64,000 bases of DNA from NCBI RefSeq assembly GCF_002102395.1, contig NZ_LQPZ01000044.1:119956-183955 (forward strand), given 5' to 3'. The DNA is from Mycolicibacillus trivialis (GTDB lineage Bacteria > Actinomycetota > Actinomycetes > Mycobacteriales > Mycobacteriaceae). Shown here in pieces: positions 31,710 to 39,742 of the stretch. The notes below the pieces were generated by a model. That model worked only from the letters and a program-made list of their open reading frames with translations, was not told where the DNA came from and made no database searches. The position numbers and the translations under genes were made by a program. Position 1 is the first letter of the stretch. Each line of letters starts with the position of its first letter.

Positions 31710-33902
31710 TTACGGGTCCCGGGGCAAGCCCAGCAGCCGCTCGGCGATGATGTTGAGCTGGACCTCCGAGGTGCCGCCGTAGATCGTGGTCGCGCGGCTG
31801 AACAGCAGATATTCGGTCCACTTACCCGGTTCCTGCTCAGAATCCCCGATAGCGGCGTCGGCGCCGAAGGACGCGACGCCGAACTCGGCGTAGCCCTGCC
31901 CGGTGCGCATCGACAGCAGCTTGGACACCGCCGCCGACGGCATGGCGTCGCCACCGGCGAGGGTCAGCAGGGTCGAGCGCAGGTTGAGCAGCTTGGCGGC
32001 GTGGCCCTCGGCGATGAGCCGGCCGGCCTGGTTTTGCGCCACGGCGTCGAACTGGCCGTCACGGACGAACTCCACCAGTTGATCGAGGGTGGCCAGGAAG
32101 GGCATCTCGGTGCCGCCGATCGAGACCCGCTCGTTGGTCAACGTGTTGCGGCTGACCTCCCAGCCGCGGTCGACCTCGCCGAGCACCAGCTCGTCGGGGA
32201 TGAAAACGTCGTCGAGGTAGACGGTGTTGAACATGGCGCCGCCGGTCAGCTCGCGCAGCGGCGAGACCGTCACTCCCTCGGTCTTCATGTCCAGCAGGAA
32301 GTAAGTGATCCCGTTGTGCTTCGGCGCGGCGGGATCGGTGCGGGCCAGCAGCGCGCCCCACTGCGAGAACTGGGCCGCGGAGGTCCAGATCTTCTGCCCG
32401 GTGATCCGCCAGCCGCCGTCGACCTTGACCGCCTTGGTGGTGAGGCTGGCCAGGTCGGAACCGGCGCCCGGTTCGGAGAACAACTGGCACCACACCATCT
32501 CGCCGCGGAAGGTCGCCGGCAGGAAGCGCTGCTGCTGTTCGTCGGTGCCGTAGGCCACGATCGACGGGATGATCCAGGCGGCGATCCCCATCTGTGGGCG
32601 CTTGACCCGGCCGGTGGAGAACTCCTGGGCGATGATGATCTGCTCCACCGGGGTGGCGTCGCGCCCCCACGGCTTGGGCAGGTGCGGCTGCACCCAGCCG
32701 GCTTCGGCGATCGCGACGGTGCGTTCGTCACTCGGCATCGCCTTGAGTGCGGCCACCTCGGCTCGGATCTCCTCGCGCTGGGCCTCGGTGTCCGGGTCCA
32801 GGTCGATGTCGACCTTGCGCATGCCGGTGCCGGTAGCGGTGTCCACCACCTGCTGCGGGTAGTCGCCGCGTCGGCCGAAGGCGGCGGCCAGCAGCAGGGC
32901 ACGCCGGTAGTAGACGTTGGTGTCGTGCTCCCAGGTGAAGCCGATTCCGCCGTGCACCTGGATGCAGTCCTGGGTGCAGCGCTGGGCGGCGGCGGGAGCG
33001 AGGGTGGCGGCGACCGCGGCCGCGAACTCCGCGTGCGCGTTGTCCCAACCGTTCTCGGCGACGTCGTCGAGTGCGCGGGCGGCGTCCCACACCGCGGCGG
33101 TGGCCCGCTCGGTGTCGGCGATCATCTCGGCGCACTTGTGCTTGACGGCCTGGAACTGGCCGATCGGCCGGCCGAACTGTTCGCGGATCTTAGCGTAGGC
33201 CGCGGCGGTGTCGGTGGCCCACCGGGCGACGCCGACGGCCTCGGCGGACAGCAGCGTGGTGATCAACGCGCGGGCGTGGGCGCTGTTGAGGTTGCTCAAC
33301 ACCGCCTCGGCGCCGACCTCGACGGCGTTGGCGCGCACGTGGGCGATCGGGCGCAACGGGTCGACGCTCTCCACCGGCTCGATCTCGAGCTTCTCGGCCT
33401 CGAGCACCACCCACTCGTCACCACTGTCGATCGCCACCGGCAGCACCAGCAGCGATGCCTGCGCGGCGGCGGGTACCGAGCGGACCTCGCCGCGGATCAC
33501 CAGGGTGTCGCCGGAACGGGTGGCGGTCAACTGGGAGTCGAGCGCGTAGGCGGCGATGGTCTCGCCCGAGGCCAGGCCGGCCAGCGGGGCGGCGCCGGCG
33601 TCGTGGGCCGCGATGAGGGCGCTGGCGATGGCGGACGGGACGAACGGTCCGGGGACAGCGCCGTAGCCGAACTCGGCGAGCACCACGGACAGTTCGAGGA
33701 GCCCGAAGCCCTGCCCGCCGACGTCCTCCGGCAGATGCACCGCCGAGAGGCCTTGGCCGGTGGCCGCGGCCCAGTACGGCGGTGGGTTGTCGACCGGGGT
33801 CTCCAAGGCGGCGTGCAGCGTCTCCGAGGGTGCTACCTTCGCGACGAAGGCCTTGACGGAGTCGGCCAGATCCTGATGTTCGGTGTTGATCGCAATCGGC
33901 AT
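31710..33902 (-). CDS. fadE6: Fused double acyl-CoA dehydrogenase FadE6
   Basis: 730 residues, twice the usual length, built of two acyl-CoA dehydrogenase modules (Rv0271c-type, 731 recalled). The N-terminal module (1-350) is divergent (GQGLSAVHLPEDVGGQGFGLLE, CTQDCIQVHGGIGFTWEHD). The C-terminal module (370-730) carries the clearer flavin/substrate motif CQLFSEPGAGSDLASL, ITGQKIWTSAAQFSQWG and YGGTSEVQLNIIAERLLGLPRDP. The partner modules probably form a pseudo-dimer with one active site. It starts at the ATG at 33902, 9 nt after the dehydrogenase gene, at the end of the TetR-led operon. Confidence 0.92.
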   Translation of the reverse strand: MPIAINTEHQDLADSVKAFVAKVAPSETLHAALETPVDNPPPYWAAATGQGLSAVHLPEDVGGQGFGLLELSVVLAEFGYGAVPGPFVPSAIASALIAAHDAGAAPLAGLASGETIAAYALDSQLTATRSGDTLVIRGEVRSVPAAAQASLLVLPVAIDSGDEWVVLEAEKLEIEPVESVDPLRPIAHVRANAVEVGAEAVLSNLNSAHARALITTLLSAEAVGVARWATDTAAAYAKIREQFGRPIGQFQAVKHKCAEMIADTERATAAVWDAARALDDVAENGWDNAHAEFAAAVAATLAPAAAQRCTQDCIQVHGGIGFTWEHDTNVYYRRALLLAAAFGRRGDYPQQVVDTATGTGMRKVDIDLDPDTEAQREEIRAEVAALKAMPSDERTVAIAEAGWVQPHLPKPWGRDATPVEQIIIAQEFSTGRVKRPQMGIAAWIIPSIVAYGTDEQQQRFLPATFRGEMVWCQLFSEPGAGSDLASLTTKAVKVDGGWRITGQKIWTSAAQFSQWGALLARTDPAAPKHNGITYFLLDMKTEGVTVSPLRELTGGAMFNTVYLDDVFIPDELVLGEVDRGWEVSRNTLTNERVSIGGTEMPFLATLDQLVEFVRDGQFDAVAQNQAGRLIAEGHAAKLLNLRSTLLTLAGGDAMPSAAVSKLLSMRTGQGYAEFGVASFGADAAIGDSEQEPGKWTEYLLFSRATTIYGGTSEVQLNIIAERLLGLPRDP

Positions 33903-33911
33903 GTAGGCACC

Positions 33912-34898
33912 CTATCTATTAACCGGTCGGTTGGGAACGTCCACCGGGTTGACCACGTTGGCGGGCCGCTCGCCGTCCCGAAGACGGCGGCAGTTGTCGA
34001 TCGCCGCCGCCAGATACCGCTGCATCGTGTCGACGGTGTACCAGGTGACGTGCGGGCTGAACACCGTGTTGGGCAGGGTCAGCAGTGGATTCGCCGGGTC
34101 CACCGGTTCGGTGTCGAACACGTCGAGCCCGGCTGCCGCGATCCGGCCGGAGCGCAGCGCGTCGGTCAGGGCGGCCTCGTCGACGATCGGGCCGCGGGCG
34201 GTGTTGACCAGCACCGCACCCGGGCGCAGCAACGACAGCGCGTCGACATCGAGCAGGTGGTAGGTGGTGTCGGTCAACGGTAGGTGCAGCGAGACGATGT
34301 CGCTGGCGGCCAACAACTCCGGCAGCGGCCGCCAGCCGGGCCGGCCGTCGTCGCCGGTGCTGGTGTGCAGGACCTGCGCGCCCATCGCGGCGACGATCGT
34401 CGCCACCCGCTGCGCGACGTTGCCGTAGCCGACCAGCCCGACGGTGGACCCGCCGATGTCGCGCACCGTGTCGCCGAGGCCGGGGTCGGGGGGCCAGCCT
34501 TGGCCGGCGCGGGTCAAGCGGTCGAGGTCGGGGACGCGGCGCAGCGCGGCCAGCATCAGGGCCACGGTCCCCTCGGCGACCGACGGGGCGTTGGCGCCGG
34601 GCATGTTCGACACCGCGATGCCGCGGGCGGTGGCGCCGTCGACGTCGATGGTGTTCACCCCGGCGCCCAGTTTCTGCACCAGGCGCACCCTGCTGGCGGC
34701 GGCCAGATCCGCGTCGGTCAACGGGCGCAGCACGTGCCAGATGACGTCGGCGGCGGGAAGCTCCGCGCGCAGCGTGGCCAGCGATTCGGCGGAGTCGTCG
34801 TCGGCGCAGAACCGGACGTCGAGCCAGTCGGCCTCCGCTGCGACGATCTCGCGGGCCCGACGTCCCGGGATGAAGTGCGCGAGGACCCTCAACGCCAT
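33912..34898 (-). CDS. D-2-hydroxyacid dehydrogenase, NAD-dependent
   Basis: 328-residue enzyme reducing a 2-keto acid to a D-2-hydroxy acid or the reverse. The NAD fold reads GLVGYGNVAQRVA, and the catalytic Arg, Glu and His stand in NTARGPIVDEAALTDALRSG, DVFDTEPV and SPHVTWYT. The ATG at 34898, with GGATCGG upstream, is preferred to the ATG at 34913; both overlap the hydrolase 3' end. It is inserted between the Rv0272c-like hydrolase and fadE6, which are adjacent in M. tuberculosis, suggesting a tailored acid pathway (for example alpha-oxidation of a substituted acid), which is inference. Confidence 0.86.
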   Translation of the reverse strand: MALRVLAHFIPGRRAREIVAAEADWLDVRFCADDDSAESLATLRAELPAADVIWHVLRPLTDADLAAASRVRLVQKLGAGVNTIDVDGATARGIAVSNMPGANAPSVAEGTVALMLAALRRVPDLDRLTRAGQGWPPDPGLGDTVRDIGGSTVGLVGYGNVAQRVATIVAAMGAQVLHTSTGDDGRPGWRPLPELLAASDIVSLHLPLTDTTYHLLDVDALSLLRPGAVLVNTARGPIVDEAALTDALRSGRIAAAGLDVFDTEPVDPANPLLTLPNTVFSPHVTWYTVDTMQRYLAAAIDNCRRLRDGERPANVVNPVDVPNRPVNR

Positions 34899-36013
34899 CG
34901 TGCGCCGATCCATTCGGCGACCAGGTCGGCCTGCTCATCGCGTGCACCCGGGTTGGTGAAGTAGTGGTCGGCGCCCAGGGTGCGCAGCGTGGTGTCGGTG
35001 CCGGCCAGACCGTCGTGGATGCGCCGGGCGTCCGACGGGAACACCCCGGTGTCGGCGTCGGCGTTGATCACCAGGGCCGGGCAGTGCATCCGGGCCAGGT
35101 GCGGTTCGGCACGGGTCTGGGCGTGCCGCAGGCTCCACATGCCGAGCCAGTTGCGCAGGGTGCACGCGGCGGCGATGCCGCGGGCGGACCGGTTCGCTTT
35201 GACCGGCTCGCCGGCGTAGCAGCGGTTGGCGGGCCGGTTGGTCGGCTCCAAGGTGGGGTCCACCATCCGCGGATCCGCCCAGGTGCGCATCACGGTGAAC
35301 GGCCGATCGGAGAAGCCGGCCGCGCGCACCCGGTCGAGTTCGGCCTCCACCCAGTCGGTGATGGCGTGGTTGCGGGCGACCTGGGCGGCCCGGTAGCGCG
35401 CGACGAAGTCTGGGTTGTAGGGCGGGCCGTGCTCACCGGTGAACAGGTCCAGCGCGGGATCGGTGGCCACCGGGTCGGCCTCGTCGACGACGGCGCCGTC
35501 CATCCAGGCGGTGAGCACCTCGGGGCGACCCGGGTGGGCGGCGCTGGCGATGTAGCCGTCGGCGGGGGGAAGTTCGTCCAGTCCGGCGGCGGGTCGCATA
35601 CCGGGCAACGGGGTGACGTTGGGGTCCACCGCCTGCGACTGGTAGGCCGCCATCAGCGAGCCGCCGCCGGAGTTGCCCAGCAGCACCACGGTCTGCACGC
35701 CGGCGACCTCGCGCAGCCAGCGCACCCCCACACCGATGTCGACGAGTGCGTGGTCGAGCAGGAAGCTGCTCTCGAACCCGCGAAAGCGGGTGTTCCAGCC
35801 CAGGAATCCGACGCCGCGGGCAGCCATGTACTCGGCGAGGTAATGCTCGGAGAAGTCGATCTGGTAGTGCGTGGCGATCAACGCGACCGTCGGCCGGTGG
35901 CCCTTCGCGCGGTGATAGATGCCCTGGCAGGGGTGCCCGCCGGCGCCGGCGCGCGGTGCGGTGGGGGAGGGCAGTCCGATGAACTCGCGACTGATCTCGA
36001 CGGTGCGGGTCAC
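34889..36013 (-). CDS. Alpha/beta hydrolase, Rv0272c-like
   Basis: 374-residue alpha/beta-hydrolase. The nucleophile elbow is GNSGGGS, in the order strand VQTVVLLGNSGG, with a later acid in VINADADTGVF and a His in LGADHYF. The oxyanion region is YHRAKG...ALIATHYQIDFS. The GTG at 36013 overlaps the TetR stop in GTGA, giving about the length recalled for Rv0272c (377). Substrate unknown; likely an ester or thioester in the same catabolic route as fadE6. Confidence 0.85.
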   Translation of the reverse strand: MTRTVEISREFIGLPSPTAPRAGAGGHPCQGIYHRAKGHRPTVALIATHYQIDFSEHYLAEYMAARGVGFLGWNTRFRGFESSFLLDHALVDIGVGVRWLREVAGVQTVVLLGNSGGGSLMAAYQSQAVDPNVTPLPGMRPAAGLDELPPADGYIASAAHPGRPEVLTAWMDGAVVDEADPVATDPALDLFTGEHGPPYNPDFVARYRAAQVARNHAITDWVEAELDRVRAAGFSDRPFTVMRTWADPRMVDPTLEPTNRPANRCYAGEPVKANRSARGIAAACTLRNWLGMWSLRHAQTRAEPHLARMHCPALVINADADTGVFPSDARRIHDGLAGTDTTLRTLGADHYFTNPGARDEQADLVAEWIGARWR

Positions 36014-36648
36014 GGCTGCTCCTCGGTGCAGTAGATGGCGCGGTAGAAGACGTGGGCCAGGGTGGCGATACACGCCTCGTCGTCGGGGGCGGGGGCGTCA
36101 CGCTCGGATCCGATGCCGCTGAGTTGGACGAAGCAGAACTGATTGAACATCGCGACCAGGGCTTCGGCCAGCAGGCGCGGGTCGTCGTCGCGGCAGTAGC
36201 CGTCGGTTTGGGCGCGGCGCACGGTTTCGGTGATGAAACCGATGGGGATGGCGCAGATCTCGGCCCAGTGCCGGGCGAAATCGTCGTTGATCATGGCCAG
36301 TTGCGACACCCCGATCATCTCCGCCAGTCGATGGCGGTAGGTGTGCCAGTGGGCGGCGGCGATCTCGTGGGCCCGTTCCCGGTTGGACAGCCCGTGCCGG
36401 GTGGCGGCGGTGGCGCGGTCACCGGCTTCGTCGCGGAAGCGCAGCGCCCACTGGCGCAGCATGTCTTCTTTGGAGTCGTAGTAATTGTAGAACGACGCCG
36501 CCGACCGGCGTGACTCCGCGGCGATGTCGGCGATCGTGGTCGCCAGGATCCCCCGGCGGGCGATGAGGGATCGGGCGGCGGCGTCGATGGCGGCCCGGGT
36601 CTGCCTGCCGCGCTCGGTGGGGGCGCTCTGGTCGGATGCGGTCGGCAC
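36010..36648 (-). CDS. TetR-family transcriptional regulator
   Basis: 212 residues. The N-terminal helix-turn-helix reads RGILATTIADIAAESRRSAASFYNYYDSKEDML, a standard TetR DNA-binding domain; the C-terminal ligand domain is variable. The GTG at 36648 with AGGGGG at 6-nt spacing is preferred over a GTG at 36687. It heads the operon TetR-hydrolase-dehydrogenase-fadE6 and is divergent from the VOC gene; an inverted repeat at 36691-36712 is its likely operator. Position of Rv0273c. Confidence 0.88.
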   Translation of the reverse strand: MPTASDQSAPTERGRQTRAAIDAAARSLIARRGILATTIADIAAESRRSAASFYNYYDSKEDMLRQWALRFRDEAGDRATAATRHGLSNRERAHEIAAAHWHTYRHRLAEMIGVSQLAMINDDFARHWAEICAIPIGFITETVRRAQTDGYCRDDDPRLLAEALVAMFNQFCFVQLSGIGSERDAPAPDDEACIATLAHVFYRAIYCTEEQP

Positions 36649-36690
36649 CGGTGGCCCCCTGAGATCGTCGCTAGTGGCTCTGGTCACAAA

Positions 36691-36712
36691 CTGAATCTGA
36701 TGTTAGGTTCAG
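36691..36712. promoter_or_regulatory. Inverted repeat between TetR gene and VOC gene, candidate operator
   Basis: CTGAATCT (36691-36698), 6 nt, AGGTTCAG (36705-36712), one mismatch, overlapped by a second pair TCTGA/TCAGA. The AT-rich block lies 43-64 nt before the TetR GTG and 28-49 nt before the VOC ATG, placed to repress both. Confidence 0.55.
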
Positions 36713-36739
36713 ATACGTATTCTGACCGGGAGCGAGCCG

Positions 36740-37318
36740 ATGATCAAGCCGTCCAACCCCAACACCGAGTTCGAGTTCAGCGGCATCAACCACGTCGCAA
36801 TGGTGTGCTCGGACATGGCGCGCACCGTGGACTTCTACAGCAACACGCTGGGAATGCCGCTGGTGAAGGCGCTGGATCTGCCGCACGGCATGGGGCAGCA
36901 CTTCTTCTTCGACGCCGGCAACGGGGACTGCGTGGCGTTCTTCTGGTTCGCCGACGCCCCCGACCGGGTGCCCGGCGTCTCCTCGCCGGCCGCCATCCCC
37001 GGCATCGGTGAGATCGTCAGCGCGGTCAGCACCATGAACCACCTGGCGTTGCATGTGCCGCCGGAGAAGTTCGACGACTACCGGCAGAAGCTCAAGGACA
37101 AGGGCGTGCGGGTCGGGCCGATCCTCAACCATGACGAGTCCGAGTCGCAGGTCAGCGCGACCGTGCATCCCGGCGTCTACGTGCGATCGTTCTACTTCCT
37201 GGATCCCGACGGCATCACCATCGAGTTCGCCTGCTGGACCAAGGAATTCACCGCCGAAGATGTGCAGGTGGTCCCCAAGACCGCCGCCGACCGGCGGGTC
37301 GGCGCCGCAGGCGGATAG
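36740..37318 (+). CDS. VOC-superfamily (glyoxalase/dioxygenase-fold) protein, Rv0274-like
   Basis: 192-residue protein of two beta-alpha-beta-beta-beta modules. Metal ligands typical of the fold are His18 (SGINHVAMVCSD), a His in MNHLALHVP and Glu in FLDPDGITIEFACW. This would allow divalent-metal chemistry such as extradiol cleavage or isomerisation; the substrate is unknown. A GGGAGCGAG ribosome site precedes the ATG. Divergent from the TetR gene. Confidence 0.85.
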   Translation: MIKPSNPNTEFEFSGINHVAMVCSDMARTVDFYSNTLGMPLVKALDLPHGMGQHFFFDAGNGDCVAFFWFADAPDRVPGVSSPAAIPGIGEIVSAVSTMNHLALHVPPEKFDDYRQKLKDKGVRVGPILNHDESESQVSATVHPGVYVRSFYFLDPDGITIEFACWTKEFTAEDVQVVPKTAADRRVGAAGG

Positions 37319-37418
37319 TCCGCACCTGGGTGTTCGCGGTGCAGTGGCGCAGCGGTGGGGCGACGACACGGCCGGACCGTCCCGATTGAGCGCCGCGAGC
37401 GGGGCAGGCTTGTATTCT

Positions 37419-37446
37419 GAAAACAAGCGTTCTCACAATTGAGAGC
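37419..37446. promoter_or_regulatory. Palindromic promoter region of the MpaB-like gene
   Basis: AT-rich stretch in which TCTCA-CAAT-TGAGA and CTTGT...ACAAG form two short palindromes immediately upstream of the gene at 37457. In M. tuberculosis a TetR gene (Rv0275c) is divergent at this site; here that gene is absent although operator-like sequence remains. Confidence 0.35.
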
Positions 37447-37456
37447 AGGTGATCCG

Positions 37457-38362
37457 ATGTCGGGAAGCGCCGCGATTGCGCAAGTCGAGCGTCCGGTCGG
37501 CGATCCGCCCGACCCGCGGCGACGGCGCGCCAGGCCCGGCTCGACGGCCGACATGACCGACGGGCTGTTCGGACTCTCGCTGATGGCCGGGTCGGCCAAC
37601 GTGATCATGCAACTGGCGCGTCCCAGCGTCGGCTATGGCGTGGTGGAGAGCAAGGTCGACAGTGGGCGCGCCGACCTGCACCCGTTCAAGCGGGCCCGCA
37701 CCACGATCGGCTACCTGGCGGTGGTGGCGCTGGGGAGCGACGAAGAGCGGGCGGCCTTTAAAAGGGCGATCGACTCGGCGCACCGTCAGGTGCGTTCGGG
37801 GCCGGACAGCCCGGTCAAATACAACGCCTTCGATCCGCAGCTGCAGCTGTGGGTGGCGGCTTGCCTGTACAAGGGCTCGGTCGATCTGTACCGGATGTTC
37901 TACGGCGAGATGGACGAGGAGGAGGCCGAACGCGGGTACCAGGAGGCCAAGATCTTCGGCACCGCGCTGCAGGTGCGCCCGGAGATGTGGCCGGCCGATC
38001 GGGCCGCGTTCGACAAGTACTGGCAGGAGCAACTGGAGACCAACATCCACATCGATGACACGGTCCGGAAGTATCTGTACCGCATCGCGGCGGTCCGGAT
38101 GCGCGGTGTCACCCTGCCCGGCCCGCTGCACAAACTGGTGGAGCAGCCGATGCTGTTCATCACCACCGGCTTCCTGCCGCAACGGTTCCGCGATGAGATG
38201 CACCTGTCCTGGAGCCCGGCCAAGCAACGACAATTCGACGCGCTGATCGCGATGTTGCGGGTGGTCAACGGCCTCACGCCCGTCCCGCTGCGCCAGTTCC
38301 CGTTCAACGCGCTGATGTGGGACATGCGCTGGCGGATGCGGACCGGCCGGCCGTTGGTTTAA
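37457..38362 (+). CDS. MpaB/latex-clearing-type oxygenase (DUF2236), Rv0276-like
   Basis: 301-residue largely helical protein of the ER-bound oxygenase MpaB/Lcp family. It has the family start GLFGLSLMAGSANVIMQLARPSVGYGV, the Arg/Lys-rich RADLHPFKRARTTIGYLAVVALGS and HRQVRSG, then YNAFDPQLQLWVAACLYKGSVDLY, where a conserved His or neighbour binds haem in characterised members. Activity here is unknown. The ATG at 37457 has AGGTGA upstream; an earlier TTG has none. The gene ends in an imperfect AT-rich hairpin at 38392-38418. Confidence 0.83.
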   Translation: MSGSAAIAQVERPVGDPPDPRRRRARPGSTADMTDGLFGLSLMAGSANVIMQLARPSVGYGVVESKVDSGRADLHPFKRARTTIGYLAVVALGSDEERAAFKRAIDSAHRQVRSGPDSPVKYNAFDPQLQLWVAACLYKGSVDLYRMFYGEMDEEEAERGYQEAKIFGTALQVRPEMWPADRAAFDKYWQEQLETNIHIDDTVRKYLYRIAAVRMRGVTLPGPLHKLVEQPMLFITTGFLPQRFRDEMHLSWSPAKQRQFDALIAMLRVVNGLTPVPLRQFPFNALMWDMRWRMRTGRPLV

Positions 38363-38391
38363 TCGGCGCGACCGACCAAGAATGCTAATTT

Positions 38392-38418
38392 GCGGAGAAT
38401 TCTCAGTTGAATTTCCGC
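38392..38418. terminator. Small AT-rich hairpin after the MpaB-like gene
   Basis: GCGGA-(g)-AATT (38392-38401) pairs with AATT-TCCGC (38410-38418) across an 8-nt loop with one bulge. It could be a weak terminator or an operator of the following gene. Confidence 0.35.
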
Positions 38419-38532
38419 TACTGCGAGACATAGGGTCGGTGGGTGCACCCGATGACGTCCCGGCCGCGGCCGGTCTCTACGTCGTCGCCCCGGGCGGGTG
38501 GCCTGGCGCCGACCCGGCGTAGCGTCGGCGGC

Positions 38533-39480
38533 ATGACCGGGATTCGCAGTGAGGGTGACAGTTGGGACATCACGACCAGCGTCGGGTCGACGGCCTTGTT
38601 CGTGGCCACGGCGCGCGCGTTGGAGGCGCAGAAGCCTGATCCGCTGGCGGTCGACCCGTATGCGGAGCTGTTCTGCCGGGCCGTCGGCGGCGACTGGGCC
38701 GGCGTGCTGGATGGGGCGTTACCCGATCACGATCTCAAGACACCCGAGTTCGGTGAGCACTTCGTCAACTTCCAGGCGGCGCGCACCCGTTATTTCGACG
38801 AGTACTTCGGGCGGGTCGCCGACGCCGGCATTCGGCAGGTCGTCATCCTGGCCGCCGGTCTGGACTCCCGCGCCTACCGGCTGGACTGGGCGCCGGAGAC
38901 GGCGGTCTTCGAACTCGACCAGCCGCAGGTGCTCGAGTTCAAGCGCGCGGTGTTGGCCGAACACGGGGCGCGCCCGCGCGCCGAGCGGCGCGAAATCGCG
39001 GTGGACCTGCGCGATGACTGGCAGCGGGCGCTGCGCGAGCACGGGTTCGACCCGCAGCAGCCCTCGGCCTGGATCGCCGAGGGATTGCTCATCTACCTGC
39101 CTGCTGAGGCCCAGGAGCAGCTGTTCACCGGAGTGGACGCGCTGGCCGCACCGGGCAGCCGGATCGCCGTCGAGGACGGCGCGCCGATGCCCGACGCGGA
39201 CTACCGGGCTGCGCTGGAGGAGGAACGCGCCGCCGGCGACGACGCACGCATCTTCCACCAGTTGATCTACAACGAGCAGTGCGCGCCGGCCGAGCAATGG
39301 TTCGGTGCGCGCGGCTGGACGGCGCAGCCGACACCGCTGTCGGAGTGTCTGCGCTCCGCCGGACGTCCGGTCCCCTATGCCGCGGCCGAGGCGGGCCCGA
39401 TGATCGCCCGCATCACCTTGGTCAGCGCCGTCAAAGAGCCCGGGGGCGGTGTGAGCGCGGCCGGTTCGGGCGGGGCCTAG
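38533..39480 (+). CDS. Class I SAM-dependent methyltransferase (TIGR00027 family), Rv0281-like
   Basis: 315-residue methyltransferase of the mycobacterial TIGR00027 family (many paralogs in M. tuberculosis). Family features: start [23 protein letters not shown] site [27 protein letters not shown], then [18 protein letters not shown]. The methyl acceptor is unknown. The ATG at 38533 has TAGCGT 7 nt upstream; a longer in-frame start at 38443 would add a low-complexity Arg/Ser-rich leader and was rejected. It immediately precedes the ESX-3 promoter. Confidence 0.9.
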   Translation: MTGIRSEGDSWDITTSVGSTALFVATARALEAQKPDPLAVDPYAELFCRAVGGDWAGVLDGALPDHDLKTPEFGEHFVNFQAARTRYFDEYFGRVADAGIRQVVILAAGLDSRAYRLDWAPETAVFELDQPQVLEFKRAVLAEHGARPRAERREIAVDLRDDWQRALREHGFDPQQPSAWIAEGLLIYLPAEAQEQLFTGVDALAAPGSRIAVEDGAPMPDADYRAALEEERAAGDDARIFHQLIYNEQCAPAEQWFGARGWTAQPTPLSECLRSAGRPVPYAAAEAGPMIARITLVSAVKEPGGGVSAAGSGGA

Positions 39481-39554
39481 CGATGCCGAGATGAACCGTG
39501 TCCGGCCATGCCCCGGGCGGAATTCACCCGGCGGCCGCCGTGCGGTATCGTGCC

Positions 39555-39575
39555 TATCGAAAATCGTTTTCAATA
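39555..39575. promoter_or_regulatory. Zur-type box upstream of ESX-3
   Basis: Core GAAAATCGTTTTC (39559-39571) inside a near-palindrome of 21 bp. This fits the zinc-uptake-regulator boxes established for mycobacteria, which also control the ESX-3 operon in M. tuberculosis. It sits about 170 nt before the eccA3 start, so it marks an upstream promoter. Confidence 0.75.
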
Positions 39576-39704
39576 ACGGTGGGGGTTCGGCGGTGCGTCT
39601 ACCTGTTTGCGGAAGACCTCCGGTGGCCACGGTGATTCAGGCCACGTGCTGGACGTCGGGGCTCGCCTCGACAGTGAACCCGGTGCAGTGCTAACTTCAC
39701 CAAG

Positions 39705-39723
39705 TTAGGTTAGGTAAAGCTAT
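39705..39723. promoter_or_regulatory. IdeR box overlapping the eccA3 promoter
   Basis: TTAGGTTAGGTAAAGCTAT matches the IdeR consensus TTAGGTTAGGCTAACCTAA at 15 of 19 positions. A TANNNT hexamer (TAGGTT, 39706-39711) lies within it, so iron-loaded IdeR would cover the -10 and repress ESX-3 when iron is plentiful. Confidence 0.8.
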
Positions 39724-39742
39724 GTTGAAAGGGCGGTCCCCG

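Noticed and set aside
39722..39724. ATG as the start of eccA3
   Set aside because: It lies inside the IdeR box without a ribosome site; the GTG at 39743 follows GAAAGGGCGG.
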